The notes below the pieces were generated by a model. It was not told where the DNA came from, searched no databases, and was given only the letters and a program-made list of their open reading frames with translations. This document shows positions 43,352 through 52,287 of a stretch of 64,000 nucleotides of DNA, in pieces; position 1 is the first letter of the stretch, and every line of letters starts with the position of its first letter. Position numbers and translations under genes: made by a program. Source of the stretch: CAYNKA01 sp964397655 (GTDB taxonomy: Bacteria > Spirochaetota > Spirochaetia > DTKZ01); the NCBI GenBank assembly GCA_964397655.1, contig CAYNKA010000003.1, forward strand, positions 62,001 through 126,000, in the 5' to 3' direction.

Positions 43352-44665
43352 ATGGCGAACCTGATCGAACCGAAAATACTGAAAGGCTTCCGGGATTTTC
43401 TGCCCGAGGCGGAGATGGAAAGGAAACGGGTCACGGCGATCCTCGAAAAGACCTTCGAGAGCTTCGGCTTCGCGCCGATCGATACTCCCGTCCTCGAATA
43501 CACCGAGGTCCTCCTCGGCAAGGGAGGAGGCGAGACCGACAAGCAGATGTACCGATTCGCCGACAACGGCGGTCGCGACGTCGCGCTCCGGTTCGACCTC
43601 ACCGTGCCCTTCGCCCGATTCATGGCGGCCCACGTGCCCGAGCTCTACCTTCCCTTCAAGCGCTACCACGTCGCCAAGGTCTTCCGCGGCGAGAACACTC
43701 AGCGCGGCCGCTACCGGGAATTCACGCAGTGCGACTTCGACGTCGTGGGGATCGACTCCGACTCGGCCGACTTCGAGATCCTCATGCTCATGCGCCAGTC
43801 CTTCGTCAACCTCGGGATCGAGGGCGTGGAAGTGCACCTCGCCCATCGGGGAGTCTTCAACCGCACGCTCGCGAGGCTCGGCCTCACCGGACAGTCGGCC
43901 GAGATACTCAGAATAGTGGACAAGATCAAGAAGATCGGCGAGGAGGAGGTGCTGAAGCTCCTCACCGCCGTCGCGGGAGAAGGAGCCGCGCGTGAAATCC
44001 TCGATTTCATAGCGCCCGAGGCGAGTTTCGATGAAACCCTGGACAAGATGACGCGGCTCGCGGGCGGGGAAGCCGAGGACACCTCGAGGCTCCGCACCAT
44101 CCTGTCGTGGATGAAGGCCCTGGACATCGAGAGTTTCTTCGTGCTCGACCCCTCCATCACGAGGGGGCTCGACTATTACACCGGCATCGTGTTCGAGACC
44201 TTCCTCACCGAGATTCCCGCGATAGGCTCGGTCTGTTCCGGCGGAAGGTACAACGATCTCGCCTCGCTCTACACGAAGGAGAAGCTCCCCGGAGTCGGAG
44301 CCTCGGTGGGTCTGGACCGCCTGCTCGCCGCCCTCGAGGAACTCGGCAGAAAACCGAACCGGAAATCCGCGACCGACCTCCTGGTCTTCTGCGTCCAGCC
44401 CGGCCTCTACGCGGAGTATCACCGGATTGCCCAGGCTTTCCGAGCCGCGGGGATCGCCGCGGAGGTATATCCGGAGGCGAAAAAGCTCGCCGCCCAGTTC
44501 GGCTTCGCGGAGAAGAAGGGCATCCCCCTCGGGATCATTCTCGGTGAGGAGGAACTCGCGAGGCAATCGATGACGCTGAGGGATTTGGCGAGCCGCGAGA
44601 ACGTCGAGGGACTCGGCCTGGACCGGGCGATCGCGGAGGCGAAACGGTTGCTCGCGAGGGGGTGA
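43352..44665 (+). CDS. hisS: histidyl-tRNA synthetase
   Basis: HisRS (437 residues) charges tRNA-His. The class II motifs are clear: KGFRDFLPEAEMERKRV, motif 1 around FAPIDTPVLEYTEVL, motif 2 RYHVAKVFRGENTQRGRYREFTQCD (shown here in part as YREFTQCDFDVVG), the histidine-specific loop RGLDYYTGIVFE, motif 3 GVGASVGLDRLLA, and a C-terminal anticodon domain. The frame is open from 43028, but ATG 43352 fits the family and has GAGGAA upstream. It is divergent from the kinase at 41580. Confidence 0.96.
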   Translation: MANLIEPKILKGFRDFLPEAEMERKRVTAILEKTFESFGFAPIDTPVLEYTEVLLGKGGGETDKQMYRFADNGGRDVALRFDLTVPFARFMAAHVPELYLPFKRYHVAKVFRGENTQRGRYREFTQCDFDVVGIDSDSADFEILMLMRQSFVNLGIEGVEVHLAHRGVFNRTLARLGLTGQSAEILRIVDKIKKIGEEEVLKLLTAVAGEGAAREILDFIAPEASFDETLDKMTRLAGGEAEDTSRLRTILSWMKALDIESFFVLDPSITRGLDYYTGIVFETFLTEIPAIGSVCSGGRYNDLASLYTKEKLPGVGASVGLDRLLAALEELGRKPNRKSATDLLVFCVQPGLYAEYHRIAQAFRAAGIAAEVYPEAKKLAAQFGFAEKKGIPLGIILGEEELARQSMTLRDLASRENVEGLGLDRAIAEAKRLLARG

Positions 44666-44737
44666 AGCGGCTACGGGAGTCCCGTGCGCAGGGAAGTCCC
44701 TCTCGGCGGCTCTCCGTTCCGAGATCTCGGACCCATA

Positions 44738-45760
44738 TCAGCTGCGGAAGTTCCCGCCTTGTTCCGCGAGGAAGGCGGTCACGGCGGCGAGAATTTCGTC
44801 CCTGCGCTCGGGATGCATCCACACGACACCGGGAAGCGAGGAGAAGAAGGTCCGCTGGCGTTTCGCGTATCTCCTCGAATTGCGCTTGATGAGTTCCCTG
44901 ACGTCCCCGAGGCAGAGGCAGCCGTCCCGCCGCATCAGGAAAAATTCCCTGTAGCCGATCCCCTTCATGCCCGGATCGTCCACGCCGTACCCCGCTTCCA
45001 TGAGGCGTGAAACCTCCTCCTTCAATCCCTCCGCGAACATGCCGTCCACCCTGCGGTCGATCCTCTCGTTCAGTTCGCTCCGCTCGCGGTCCAGGCCGAT
45101 CACGAGGAAGCGGAAATCGTTCCTTGGGACCTGCGGGACCCTGCAGGCGGAAAGAGGCCTGCCCGCGGCTTCGAAGACCTCGAGGGCCCGGAGGATCCGA
45201 TACCTGTCGTTGGGAGAGATCCTCTCCGCGCTCTCCGGATCGGCCTCCTCGAGCCTCCGGTACATGGCGGGGAGCCCTGCCGAAAGGCATTCCTCCTCGA
45301 GCCGTTTCCTTACGGCGAGGTCCCCGACTGGCGATTCCGGAAGGCCGAAGATGAGATTGCGGAAATAATAGGCGGTTCCGCCCGAAACCACGGGGATTCG
45401 GCCGCGCGAGGCTATTTCCGGGACGAGCCGTTCAGCGGCCTTCACGAAGTCCCCGGCGTTGAACTGTTCCTTCGGGTCCCGGACGTCGATGAGATGGTGT
45501 GGTATCCGTTTTCTGAGTTCGAGAGGCGGTTTGGCGGTCCCGACGTCCATGCCGCGGTAGACCTGCATGGAATCCGCGCTTATGATCTCCCCTCGTTCGC
45601 CGAAGAGTTCGAAGAGAACGTCGGTCTTGCCGACCGCCGTGGGGCCGAAAAGGAGGACTGCGCTATTCTTCGTCGTGTTTGAAGGTGACTTTGTTGGTGA
45701 GGATCTGGCTGACCGCGGTGGAGACGACTTTCGGGTTGTTATCGTCGGATTCCCTTTCAC
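44738..45760 (-). CDS. miaA: tRNA dimethylallyltransferase MiaA
   Basis: MiaA adds a dimethylallyl group to A37 of tRNAs that read U-starting codons. The P-loop FGPTAVGKTDVLFEL, the catalytic DSMQVYRGMDVGTAKP, HHLIDVRDPKEQFNAGDF, GGTAYYFRNLIFG and the late motif KRNSRRYAKRQRTFF are all present. The start is uncertain: the only in-frame start codon is GTG 45760, which lies 98 nt inside rpoZ and has no ribosome site, adding about 33 unfamilial residues. The family would predict a start next to the rpoZ stop at 45663. Confidence 0.9.
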   Translation of the reverse strand: MKGNPTITTRKSSPPRSARSSPTKSPSNTTKNSAVLLFGPTAVGKTDVLFELFGERGEIISADSMQVYRGMDVGTAKPPLELRKRIPHHLIDVRDPKEQFNAGDFVKAAERLVPEIASRGRIPVVSGGTAYYFRNLIFGLPESPVGDLAVRKRLEEECLSAGLPAMYRRLEEADPESAERISPNDRYRILRALEVFEAAGRPLSACRVPQVPRNDFRFLVIGLDRERSELNERIDRRVDGMFAEGLKEEVSRLMEAGYGVDDPGMKGIGYREFFLMRRDGCLCLGDVRELIKRNSRRYAKRQRTFFSSLPGVVWMHPERRDEILAAVTAFLAEQGGNFRS

Positions 45761-45857
45761 CGGTCACGGTTACCTGATACGCGCGACGAATCGCCGCGCA
45801 GGTAAGCGCGTAGATATTTTCATCATAACTGATCAAAAGATCGAGAGGTATGATCAT
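45663..45857 (-). CDS. rpoZ: DNA-directed RNA polymerase omega subunit
   Basis: A 64-residue protein with the spirochaete-type omega pattern: MIIPLDLLISYDENIYALTC, AAIRRAYQVTV and DNNPKVVSTAVSQILTNKV. Omega helps beta' fold. ATG 45857 is chosen because AGGAG lies 9 nt before it; a TTG at 45866 is too close to that site. The miaA frame overlaps its 3' half on the same strand. Confidence 0.85.
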   Translation of the reverse strand: MIIPLDLLISYDENIYALTCAAIRRAYQVTVTGERESDDNNPKVVSTAVSQILTNKVTFKHDEE

Positions 45858-45931
45858 CTCTGACAACTCCTGAGGAGAAAATAGGCGACCGTAGTTTATA
45901 CACCGAAACGAGGTCGAAGGTCAACAGAAAC

Positions 45932-46043
45932 GGCAAGAATCCGTTTGCGGCGACACGTTGACCGGAGCATGCCTCAAAGCTCGCCGCGCAGACGCGTCGA
46001 GAATGCAGAGTGAGTCAAAAGTCGCCGCAAACGGATTCTTGCC
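45932..46043. repeat. perfect 23-bp inverted repeat with 66-bp core
   Basis: The arms are 45932-45954 and 46021-46043, perfectly complementary over 23 bp. The 66-bp core encodes nothing I recognise. This might be a small non-autonomous element (MITE-like), a recombination site or a strong RNA structure. I found no clear flanking target duplication and no second copy in the window. Confidence 0.7.
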
Positions 46044-46064
46044 TTGGAGCGGGACACTAGGAGG

Positions 46065-46090
46065 CTCGCCGTCTTTGTAAAGACGGCGAG
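46065..46090. repeat. 12-bp perfect hairpin, possible terminator stem
   Basis: The arms are 46065-46076 and 46079-46090 with a 2-nt centre. No T run follows on either strand, so it is not a standard terminator, although it lies between gpsA and rpoZ, where one would be expected. Confidence 0.5.
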
Positions 46091-46099
46091 AGTGGGCGG

Positions 46100-46310
46100 A
46101 GCGGAGGTTCGGGGACCGGCGGGGCGGCAGGATAATCGGCCGGGGGGGGGGGAAGTCCGGGGACCGGCGGGGGTGCGGGAGGCGCGGCCGTTGAGAGAGA
46201 TTTAACGCGAGGCGGGTTTCTTCAGGCGCGCCGTGAAGAGTACGGCGAGGTATTTGCCGAGAGGGGTGAATTCGGGGAACGGCAGGGGTGCGGGAGGCAC
46301 GGCTGTCGGA
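46100..46310. repeat. G-rich imperfect direct repeats and an 11-G tract
   Basis: Three related units begin with TTCGGGGACCGGCGGGG-like sequence (near 46108, 46154 and 46270), the last two sharing GGGTGCGGGAGGC and the start of the next segment. A run of 11 G is at 46142-46152. Strand asymmetry is extreme. On the minus strand the repeats would read as proline codons, but stops interrupt them, so no gene is claimed. Confidence 0.6.
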
Positions 46311-46352
46311 GGACTGAAAAGCGGCGGCGGGTCGGCCGCAACCGCCGGCCCG

Positions 46353-47423
46353 TCACTCCTTCGCGTACTTGTTCCGGAAAAAGTCGTCGATCGGCACCCG
46401 GAGGTCCTTCTCCCCTTGAACGAGGGCGACGAGCATCCTCATCATGGGAAAGGCCTTCCCGTCGATCCGGCCCTTCTTTTCCCAGGCCGGGAGCAGCCGG
46501 CTGACGGCCCGTACGATCTCCACGGATTCCAGAGTCTCGCCCTTCATGATCTCCCGAGCTTCCTCATAAGTCTTTCCCATGCCGAGAAGGCGGCCGAGCT
46601 TGACGGTCCGGCCTCCCATAGAGGTCACGTAGAGGTCACCCGCACCCGGAAGGAGGTAGGCGAACTCGGGCCTGCCGCCTAAAAGCTCTATCATGTCGTG
46701 AATTTCGGAGGTCCCCTGGGCGAAGAACGCGCTGGCGAGGTTGTGCATGGAGGCGCCGGCCTCGTCGACCCCGCCCTCCTTTTCCAGCAGGCCGTAGGCG
46801 AGCCCCACCCCGAGGGTGTAGGCGTTCTTGAGGGCAACGCCGGTTTCGAGGCTGAGGAGCTCCTTCGTCGGCCAAACATGATAGTAGGAGGTCCTGAAGA
46901 TCGCCGCCAGTTTCTGCGCCACGGTAAAATCCTTGCAGCCGAAAACCACCCCGGTCTGACGTTTCCCGGCGAGTTCGCCGGCGATGCAGGGACCGCCGAT
47001 CGCGGCCGAGAGGACCTTGCCCTGCAGTTCCTCCGGGAAGGATTTCTCAAGTACCTCGGGAAAGGTGAGGACCTCGCCCTCCTGGGTCGTTTCCAGACCC
47101 TTGGTGATCCCTATTACCGTCTGGCCGGCTCTGATCCGCTTGGAAAGCACGTCCGCCATCCAGTGAACGCCCATGGAATTGACGCCGCTCAGGACGACGT
47201 CGGATCCCGGGAACGCCTCGTCGAGGCGGGAAAAGGGGAAGACCCTCACTCCGTCGGGAAGCTTTCTCTTGAGCCGCGGATGGAAACGAGTCTTCATGCA
47301 GCTGTCTATCGTATCGCCGTCCAAGTGCGTCCCGACGAGATTCACTTCATGTCCGTTCTCCCGAAGCGGCCACGCCATGGCGCTTCCCATGAGTCCCGCC
47401 CCGATTATCGTAACTTTTGCCAT
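46353..47423 (-). CDS. gpsA: NAD(P)-dependent glycerol-3-phosphate dehydrogenase
   Basis: This 356-residue enzyme interconverts sn-glycerol-3-phosphate and dihydroxyacetone phosphate. It opens with the Rossmann motif KVTIIGAGLMGSAMAWPL and has ITKGLE, IGGPCIAGELA, the active-site lysine in ALKNAYTLGVGLAYG, and GAGDLYVTS. Its position at the end of a ugp-like operon suggests it oxidises imported glycerol-3-phosphate, rather than only making it for lipids. A GC-rich hairpin (47448-47468) lies before it. Confidence 0.9.
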   Translation of the reverse strand: MAKVTIIGAGLMGSAMAWPLRENGHEVNLVGTHLDGDTIDSCMKTRFHPRLKRKLPDGVRVFPFSRLDEAFPGSDVVLSGVNSMGVHWMADVLSKRIRAGQTVIGITKGLETTQEGEVLTFPEVLEKSFPEELQGKVLSAAIGGPCIAGELAGKRQTGVVFGCKDFTVAQKLAAIFRTSYYHVWPTKELLSLETGVALKNAYTLGVGLAYGLLEKEGGVDEAGASMHNLASAFFAQGTSEIHDMIELLGGRPEFAYLLPGAGDLYVTSMGGRTVKLGRLLGMGKTYEEAREIMKGETLESVEIVRAVSRLLPAWEKKGRIDGKAFPMMRMLVALVQGEKDLRVPIDDFFRNKYAKE

Positions 47424-47447
47424 GAGATCCTTCCCTTTCGAAATTGA

Positions 47448-47468
47448 CCCCGGGCACGGAGCCCGGGG
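47448..47468 (-). terminator. intercistronic hairpin, possible attenuator
   Basis: Arms 47448-47455 and 47461-47468 form an 8-bp all-GC stem with a 5-nt loop. On the minus strand it is followed by TCAATTT. It sits between the binding-protein gene and gpsA, a usual place for a partial terminator or 3'-stabilising stem that raises binding-protein expression. Confidence 0.4.
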
Positions 47469-47486
47469 TATCGTATTCTACCGTGT

Positions 47487-48805
47487 TTACTTGAGTTCGG
47501 CCATGAGGGCCTCGATCTGCTTCGCGGTCTCGTCGGCTACCTTCTGGATCGGTTCCTTGCCGATGAAGATCCGCTCCCAGAGCACGTCGCAGGTCCGCTC
47601 GGTCTTCGGATGCATCTTGATGCCCGGGAAGGGCGAAGCGTACTTCATCTGGTCCACGGCGACCTTGAAGGCCGGGTTCTGCTTGACGTAAGCCTGGAGT
47701 TCCGGATCGTTCGCCGCGGAGATCCTGAGCGGCATGTAGCCGGTGGATTTCGCCCAGAAAGCGGTCTGCGGAGCATCGGTGATGAACTTGAGGAATTTCC
47801 AGGCAGCCTTCTGTTTGTCGGGGGAAGTCTTCGCGGGCATGACGAGGCCGTTTCCGCCGGTCGGGACTTTACGGACGCCCGTGGGGCCTGCCGCGAGCAT
47901 GGCGACGCCCACCTCGAACTGCGAGGTTTTTATGATGTTGTTCATCCAGCCCGTGGTGATGTACATCATGGCGGTCTTGCCGCTGATGAAGTCGGCCTGG
48001 AGTTTCTCCCAGGTGGAGAGTCCCTGGCCGACGTAGATGGTGGCGGCCTTGTCGACGTAGACGAGATCGTACCAGCGCTGGAGAGCCTTCACCGCTTCGG
48101 GTTCGTTGAAGGTCGGGAAGGCCTTGCCGTCGGCGTTGAACTTGGAAACCTCGGCGCCGGAGCTTTCGACCGCGGACTGGAAATACCACCAGGGATTGCC
48201 GATCTGGATGCCGAATCCGACCTGGGCGTCGCCCTTGGTGAGCTTGATCGCGGCCGCGCGGAGTTCGTTCCAGTCCTTCGGGGCCTTTTCGGGATCGAGG
48301 CCGGCTTCCTTGAAGAGCTTCTTGTTGTAGTAGAACACCGGCATGGACCGGGCCTGGGGAAGGCTGTAGAGCTTGCCGTTGATCCTGCTCTCGGCGAGGA
48401 GTCCCTGCACGAAATCGTTCAAGTCGATGCCGTCCGGTCCCTTCGCGAAATCGTCGAGGGCGAGCAGGCCTTGTTGTAGACGAAGCCCGGAACGCGGGAG
48501 ATCTCGAGCATGCAGATCTCGGGCGGCATGCCGGCCGCGAGCGCCGCGAGGAGCTTCTGCTCCGTGTCGGGATAGGAGCCCTGGAATTCGTTCTTCACGA
48601 CCACGCCGCTCTGGCTCGAGTTGAAGCGGTTCACGATCTCGTCGACTACCTTGCCGTTGGCGCCGCCCAAAGCGGACCAGAACACCACGTTCTGGGGCCC
48701 CTGGGGCTGGGCCGGTTTCTTCTCTTCCGTCTTCCCGCCTCCGAACGCGCCGAAAGCGACGAAAACGCAGAGTGCAGTGCAAAGCGCAAGCATTTTTCGC
48801 ATCAT
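47487..48805 (-). pseudogene. UgpB-like extracellular solute-binding protein, frameshifted
   Basis: Two overlapping frames together make one family-1 binding protein. The first part, from ATG 48805 (AGGAGG 5 nt before), gives signal peptide, FGGGKTEEKK and NVVFWSALGGANGKVVDEIV, up to RVPGFVYNK. The second part, in another frame, continues LLALDDFAKGPDGIDLNDFV to the end at 47487 (KQIEALMAELK). The switch is at about 48467-48472, where one missing G explains it. It could be a sequencing error or a real mutation that abolishes uptake by this transporter. The expected role is binding of glycerol-3-phosphate or glycerophosphodiesters. Confidence 0.8.
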
Positions 48806-48851
48806 AGTGACCTCCTGATTCGTTATGCGGCACAAGCCGCGGAATCCCACG

Positions 48852-49682
48852 TCAACCCTTCACCCCCGAGCTCATGACGCCTTCTACGAAGTACTTCTGG
48901 AGAAAGATGAACAGCACGATGATCGGCGCCATCACGAACATGGAGGCGGCCATGACCACGTTCCACTCGATGCTGCCCTCGCTGGTGCGGAGAAAGACGA
49001 GCCCCACGGGAAGGGTCCTCATGTCCGTGGAATTGGTCATGATGAGGGGCCAGAAGTAGTCGTTCCACCTCCAGGTGAAGGTGAGAAGAGCGAAGCTCAG
49101 GAAGGCGGGCCTCGACACGGGGATGAGCACGTCCCAGATGATCCTGAGATGCCCCGCACCGTCCACCTTGGCCGCGTCCACCAGGTCCTTGGGCACGGAA
49201 AGGAAGCTCTGACGGACCAGGAAGATGCCGAAGGCGTTGGAGAGGAACGGAACGGTGAGCGCCATGTAGGTATTGAGCCAGTCGAAGACCTTGAAGATGA
49301 GGAAGGAGGGAATCGCGAGGACCTGGGTCGGGATCATCATGGTTCCCAGAAAGAGAGTGAAGATGAGGTCCCGTCCCTTGAATTCGAGCCTGGAAAACGC
49401 GTAGGCCGAAAGCGAGGCGTTCACCATCTGGCCCGCGATGATGATCGCCGTGACGAGCACGCTGTTCATCGCGTAACGGGGAAAGGGGGCTCCGGTCCAG
49501 GCCTTCACGAAATTCTCGAGCTCGAGCCTTCCCGGCAGCAGCGCCGGCGGATAGATGTAGACCTCCCGCAGAGGCTTGACCGCCGTCGAGAACGCCCAGA
49601 GCACGGGCATCACCGTAGCCAGGAATGCGATGCCGAGAACGATCTGCATGGCCAGTTTCCCGACCGGCGAAGACTCCTTCAT
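48852..49682 (-). CDS. UgpE/MalG-type ABC sugar permease
   Basis: A 276-residue membrane protein with six helices and the EAA loop typical of the inner half of carbohydrate importers (DAAKVDGAGHLRIIWDVLIPVSRPA). The opening AMQIVLGIAFLATVMPVLWAFSTAVK is family-like. ATG 49682 overlaps the stop of the phosphodiesterase gene (ATGA). The frame is open further upstream, but the extra part is not membrane-like. Partner of the permease at 50447. Confidence 0.9.
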   Translation of the reverse strand: MKESSPVGKLAMQIVLGIAFLATVMPVLWAFSTAVKPLREVYIYPPALLPGRLELENFVKAWTGAPFPRYAMNSVLVTAIIIAGQMVNASLSAYAFSRLEFKGRDLIFTLFLGTMMIPTQVLAIPSFLIFKVFDWLNTYMALTVPFLSNAFGIFLVRQSFLSVPKDLVDAAKVDGAGHLRIIWDVLIPVSRPAFLSFALLTFTWRWNDYFWPLIMTNSTDMRTLPVGLVFLRTSEGSIEWNVVMAASMFVMAPIIVLFIFLQKYFVEGVMSSGVKG

Positions 49683-50425
49683 GGCTGGTCCGCCCGAATG
49701 CCGCGCTTCGCGAGATACGGAAGGGCGAAGGACGGAAAATTGGTCGTTATCTCGGTCACTCCCCATTCGAGGAGCGTGTCGATGTCGTCCTTGGTGTTGC
49801 CGAGCCATCCCGTCACTTCGAGGCCCTTGTCCCTCGCCTTCCGCACCAGTGCCGCGTTCCCGGCCTTGAGCGGGATGCAGGCGTTCACGCAGCCGAGGTC
49901 GATCGCGGTCTTCAGGATCTCGTCCGTGTAGTGGTAGCTGATGAGGCCGAGGGAAAGGGAATCGTCGAGCTTCCTCATGCCCTCGAGCGCATAGGGATCG
50001 AAGGACGTGACCGTCGTCTTCTTCTCGATGTCGAAACGCCTCACGAGGTCGCAGAGCTTGGGGAAAAGGCGGTCGAGCCGTTCGGGAAGGTCCGTTTTTA
50101 TCTCGATCTGGAACCGATGGACGGCCCTCGAATAAACGTCCAGGACTTCCCCGAGCGTCGGAATCTGCGCAGGGCGGAAATTAGGGAAGAAGGCCCGGGC
50201 GTCGAATCCGCGCAGTTCATCCATGGTCCGGTCAGCTACCCTGCCCCTTCCGTTCGTCGTCCGGTCGAGCGAATCGTCGTGGATGACCGCGAGTTCCCCG
50301 TCCCTGGTGAGATGCACGTCGAGTTCGAAGTTCCTCACGCCGGCGATCTCGTATGCGTAGCGGAAGCCCGCGAGCGTATTCTCGGGAGCCTCTCCCATGG
50401 CCCCCCTATGTCCGTATACCAGCAT
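49679..50425 (-). CDS. ugpQ: glycerophosphodiester phosphodiesterase (UgpQ-like)
   Basis: A cytoplasmic 248-residue GDPD that releases glycerol-3-phosphate from glycerophosphodiesters. The active site is clear: YGHRGAMGEAPENTLAGF, FELDVHLTRDGELAVIHDDSLDRTTNG, and FQIEIKTDLP. There is no signal peptide, so it acts after import. Lying between the two permease genes, it gives the operon its likely substrate class. Confidence 0.92.
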   Translation of the reverse strand: MLVYGHRGAMGEAPENTLAGFRYAYEIAGVRNFELDVHLTRDGELAVIHDDSLDRTTNGRGRVADRTMDELRGFDARAFFPNFRPAQIPTLGEVLDVYSRAVHRFQIEIKTDLPERLDRLFPKLCDLVRRFDIEKKTTVTSFDPYALEGMRKLDDSLSLGLISYHYTDEILKTAIDLGCVNACIPLKAGNAALVRKARDKGLEVTGWLGNTKDDIDTLLEWGVTEITTNFPSFALPYLAKRGIRADQP

Positions 50426-50446
50426 CGAATTCCCCCTCCGCCGGGT

Positions 50447-51328
50447 TCAGTAATGGACCCAGCGTTTCGAAAGCCCCATCTGCAGGGCAGTCAGTACGAG
50501 CATGAACACGAAAAGCACCATGGCTATCGCGGAAGCGTAGCCCACCTCGAAAAACTGGAAGGCGTTCTGATAGAGATAGAGCACGAGCATGTTCGTCGAA
50601 TTGACGGGCCCTCCCTGCGTCATGATGTAGACGGTCTCGAAGTTCTGGAACATCGTGATGAGCGAGGTCACCGCGATGAAGAGAGTCGTCGGGGAAAGAA
50701 GCGGCAGGACGATACGGAAGAAGATCGCGAGGCTTCCCGCCCCCTCGATCCTCGCGGCTTCGAGCAGCTCGCCCTCGATGCGCTGAAGCCCGCCGAGGAA
50801 GATGAGCATGTCGTAGCCGACGAATCGCCATATCGTCATGATGACGATCGCCGGAAGCGCCCATTCCACGGAGCCTATCCATTCCGGCCCCTTGAGTCCC
50901 ACGGCCTTCAGGAGGAAGTTGACGAGACCGTATTTCGCGTCGAATATCCAGAGCCACACGAGAGCCATCGCGGCGGGCGTCGTCACGTAGGGCAGGAAGA
51001 TGCCGGTCCTGTACACGGTCCTGCCCGGGAGCTTCTTGTTCACGAGGACCGCGAGCAGGAGCCCGACGGCCATGGCGGAAACGACCGTCGCGGCGGAAAA
51101 CACGATCGTGTTCCAGAGCACCTTCCAGAAGAGGGGGTCCTTCCCCAGTTTGGCGAAATTGCCCAGACCGACGAAGGGTTTTTCCGGCGATATGAGGTTC
51201 CAGTCCGTCAGGCTGAGAAGCAGGGAGAAGACCAGAGGAAGGAAAATGAAGACCGCGAAAACCGCCATGGACGGAAAGAGGAACAGGAGGGCTATGCCTG
51301 CGTCTCCCTTGGACTTCTTGAGCCTCAT
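50447..51328 (-). CDS. UgpA/MalF-type ABC sugar permease
   Basis: This 293-residue protein has six helices (the first, IALLFLFPSMAVFAVFIFLP) and the EAA loop EAARIEGAGSLAIFFRIVLPLLSPT. It pairs with the permease at 48852. ATG 51328 overlaps the stop of the regulator (ATGA); the longer open frame is not family-like. No ATPase gene accompanies the operon, so a shared MalK/UgpC-type ATPase elsewhere must drive it. Confidence 0.9.
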   Translation of the reverse strand: MRLKKSKGDAGIALLFLFPSMAVFAVFIFLPLVFSLLLSLTDWNLISPEKPFVGLGNFAKLGKDPLFWKVLWNTIVFSAATVVSAMAVGLLLAVLVNKKLPGRTVYRTGIFLPYVTTPAAMALVWLWIFDAKYGLVNFLLKAVGLKGPEWIGSVEWALPAIVIMTIWRFVGYDMLIFLGGLQRIEGELLEAARIEGAGSLAIFFRIVLPLLSPTTLFIAVTSLITMFQNFETVYIMTQGGPVNSTNMLVLYLYQNAFQFFEVGYASAIAMVLFVFMLVLTALQMGLSKRWVHY

Positions 51329-52275
51329 GCTTTTTCCTCCGTCTCGGTAAGGGCTCTCGCAGTGTCCTCGTCGGTGACGAGCACGTTGCACCATCCGCCG
51401 AGCAGGGCGGCCCGTATCGCCGTCGTCTTCTCCGGTCCGCCGGCGAGTCCGATGGCGAGTTTCTTCCTCCGGAATTCCTCCCGGGAGACCGCGAGAAGGC
51501 ATGCGTCGAGGTCGGGATCGCAGATGTCCCCCCGCGCGTCGAAGAAATGGCCGCAGACGTCACCGACCGCCCCCCGCGACCTTAGTTCCGTGAGGATGTT
51601 CTCGTCCATGTATCCGGTCTTGTAGAGCGACGATTCCCGGGATATGCTTCCGATCCCGAAGACGGCGATGTCGGCCTTTCGCGCGAGTTCGAAGGTCGCC
51701 TGGATGCGGGAGTCCGCGAGAAGGGCGTCCCGTATCTTCGCGGAATCCACGAGCAGCGGGGCGGCGAGGGCGTACGAGGAGGCGGAAAAGGCCCCCGCCA
51801 TCTTTTCCATGATGTACTCCGCCCTGGTGGAATAGTCCGCCCTGTCCATGCTTCCGTTGATCTGGACTATCCTGACCCCTTCGAGGCCGGTGGCTTCAAG
51901 CTCCCTGGCGCAGGCGAGAACCGTCGAGCTCCAGGAAACCCCGAGGATGTCGCCGGACCGGACCCTGCGCTCGAGGAAGGCGGCCGCAGCCTTGCCTATC
52001 TCGTTCTTCATCACCTCGTCGGAACTCACGGGGACCTTCACGACTACGGCCTCGGAAAGGCCGTACGCGGTCTCGAGCCGAAGTTCGAGTTCCGAACAGG
52101 TCGATTCAGGGGATCGTATCGAAAATTCGACGATCCCCTTTTCCCGAGCGTATTTGAGGTGCCTTCCCACGCTTTGCCGCGAAAGCCCGAGCTTGACCGC
52201 GATTTCCTCCTGACCCAGGTCCTTGAGGTAATAGAGGGTGGCGATCTTCACCGTCGTATGTTCATCGTATCCCAT
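51325..52275 (-). CDS. SorC/DeoR-type sugar-phosphate-responsive regulator
   Basis: A 316-residue regulator with an N-terminal helix-turn-helix (KIATLYYLKDLGQEEIAVKLGLSRQSVGRHLKYA) and a C-terminal SorC/LsrR-type domain (GDILGVSWSSTVLACARELEAT, ADIAVFGIGSIS, LAIGLAGGPEKTTAIRAAL) that binds phosphorylated sugars. It is first in the ugp-like operon and is followed by a permease gene in ATGA overlap. The upstream palindromes 52288-52318 are its likely sites. Confidence 0.9.
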   Translation of the reverse strand: MGYDEHTTVKIATLYYLKDLGQEEIAVKLGLSRQSVGRHLKYAREKGIVEFSIRSPESTCSELELRLETAYGLSEAVVVKVPVSSDEVMKNEIGKAAAAFLERRVRSGDILGVSWSSTVLACARELEATGLEGVRIVQINGSMDRADYSTRAEYIMEKMAGAFSASSYALAAPLLVDSAKIRDALLADSRIQATFELARKADIAVFGIGSISRESSLYKTGYMDENILTELRSRGAVGDVCGHFFDARGDICDPDLDACLLAVSREEFRRKKLAIGLAGGPEKTTAIRAALLGGWCNVLVTDEDTARALTETEEKA

Positions 52276-52287
52276 GTCACATCATTC

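Noticed and set aside
44666..44737. tRNA or other RNA gene between hisS and miaA
   Set aside because: A short ACGGGA/TCCCGT dyad is present, but no cloverleaf can be drawn.
45932..46043. Integron attC site
   Set aside because: The arms lack the RYYYAAC/GTTRRRY core boxes in the right place, and no integrase is near.
45932..46043. CRISPR array
   Set aside because: Only two arms, in inverted orientation, and no regular spacers or cas genes.
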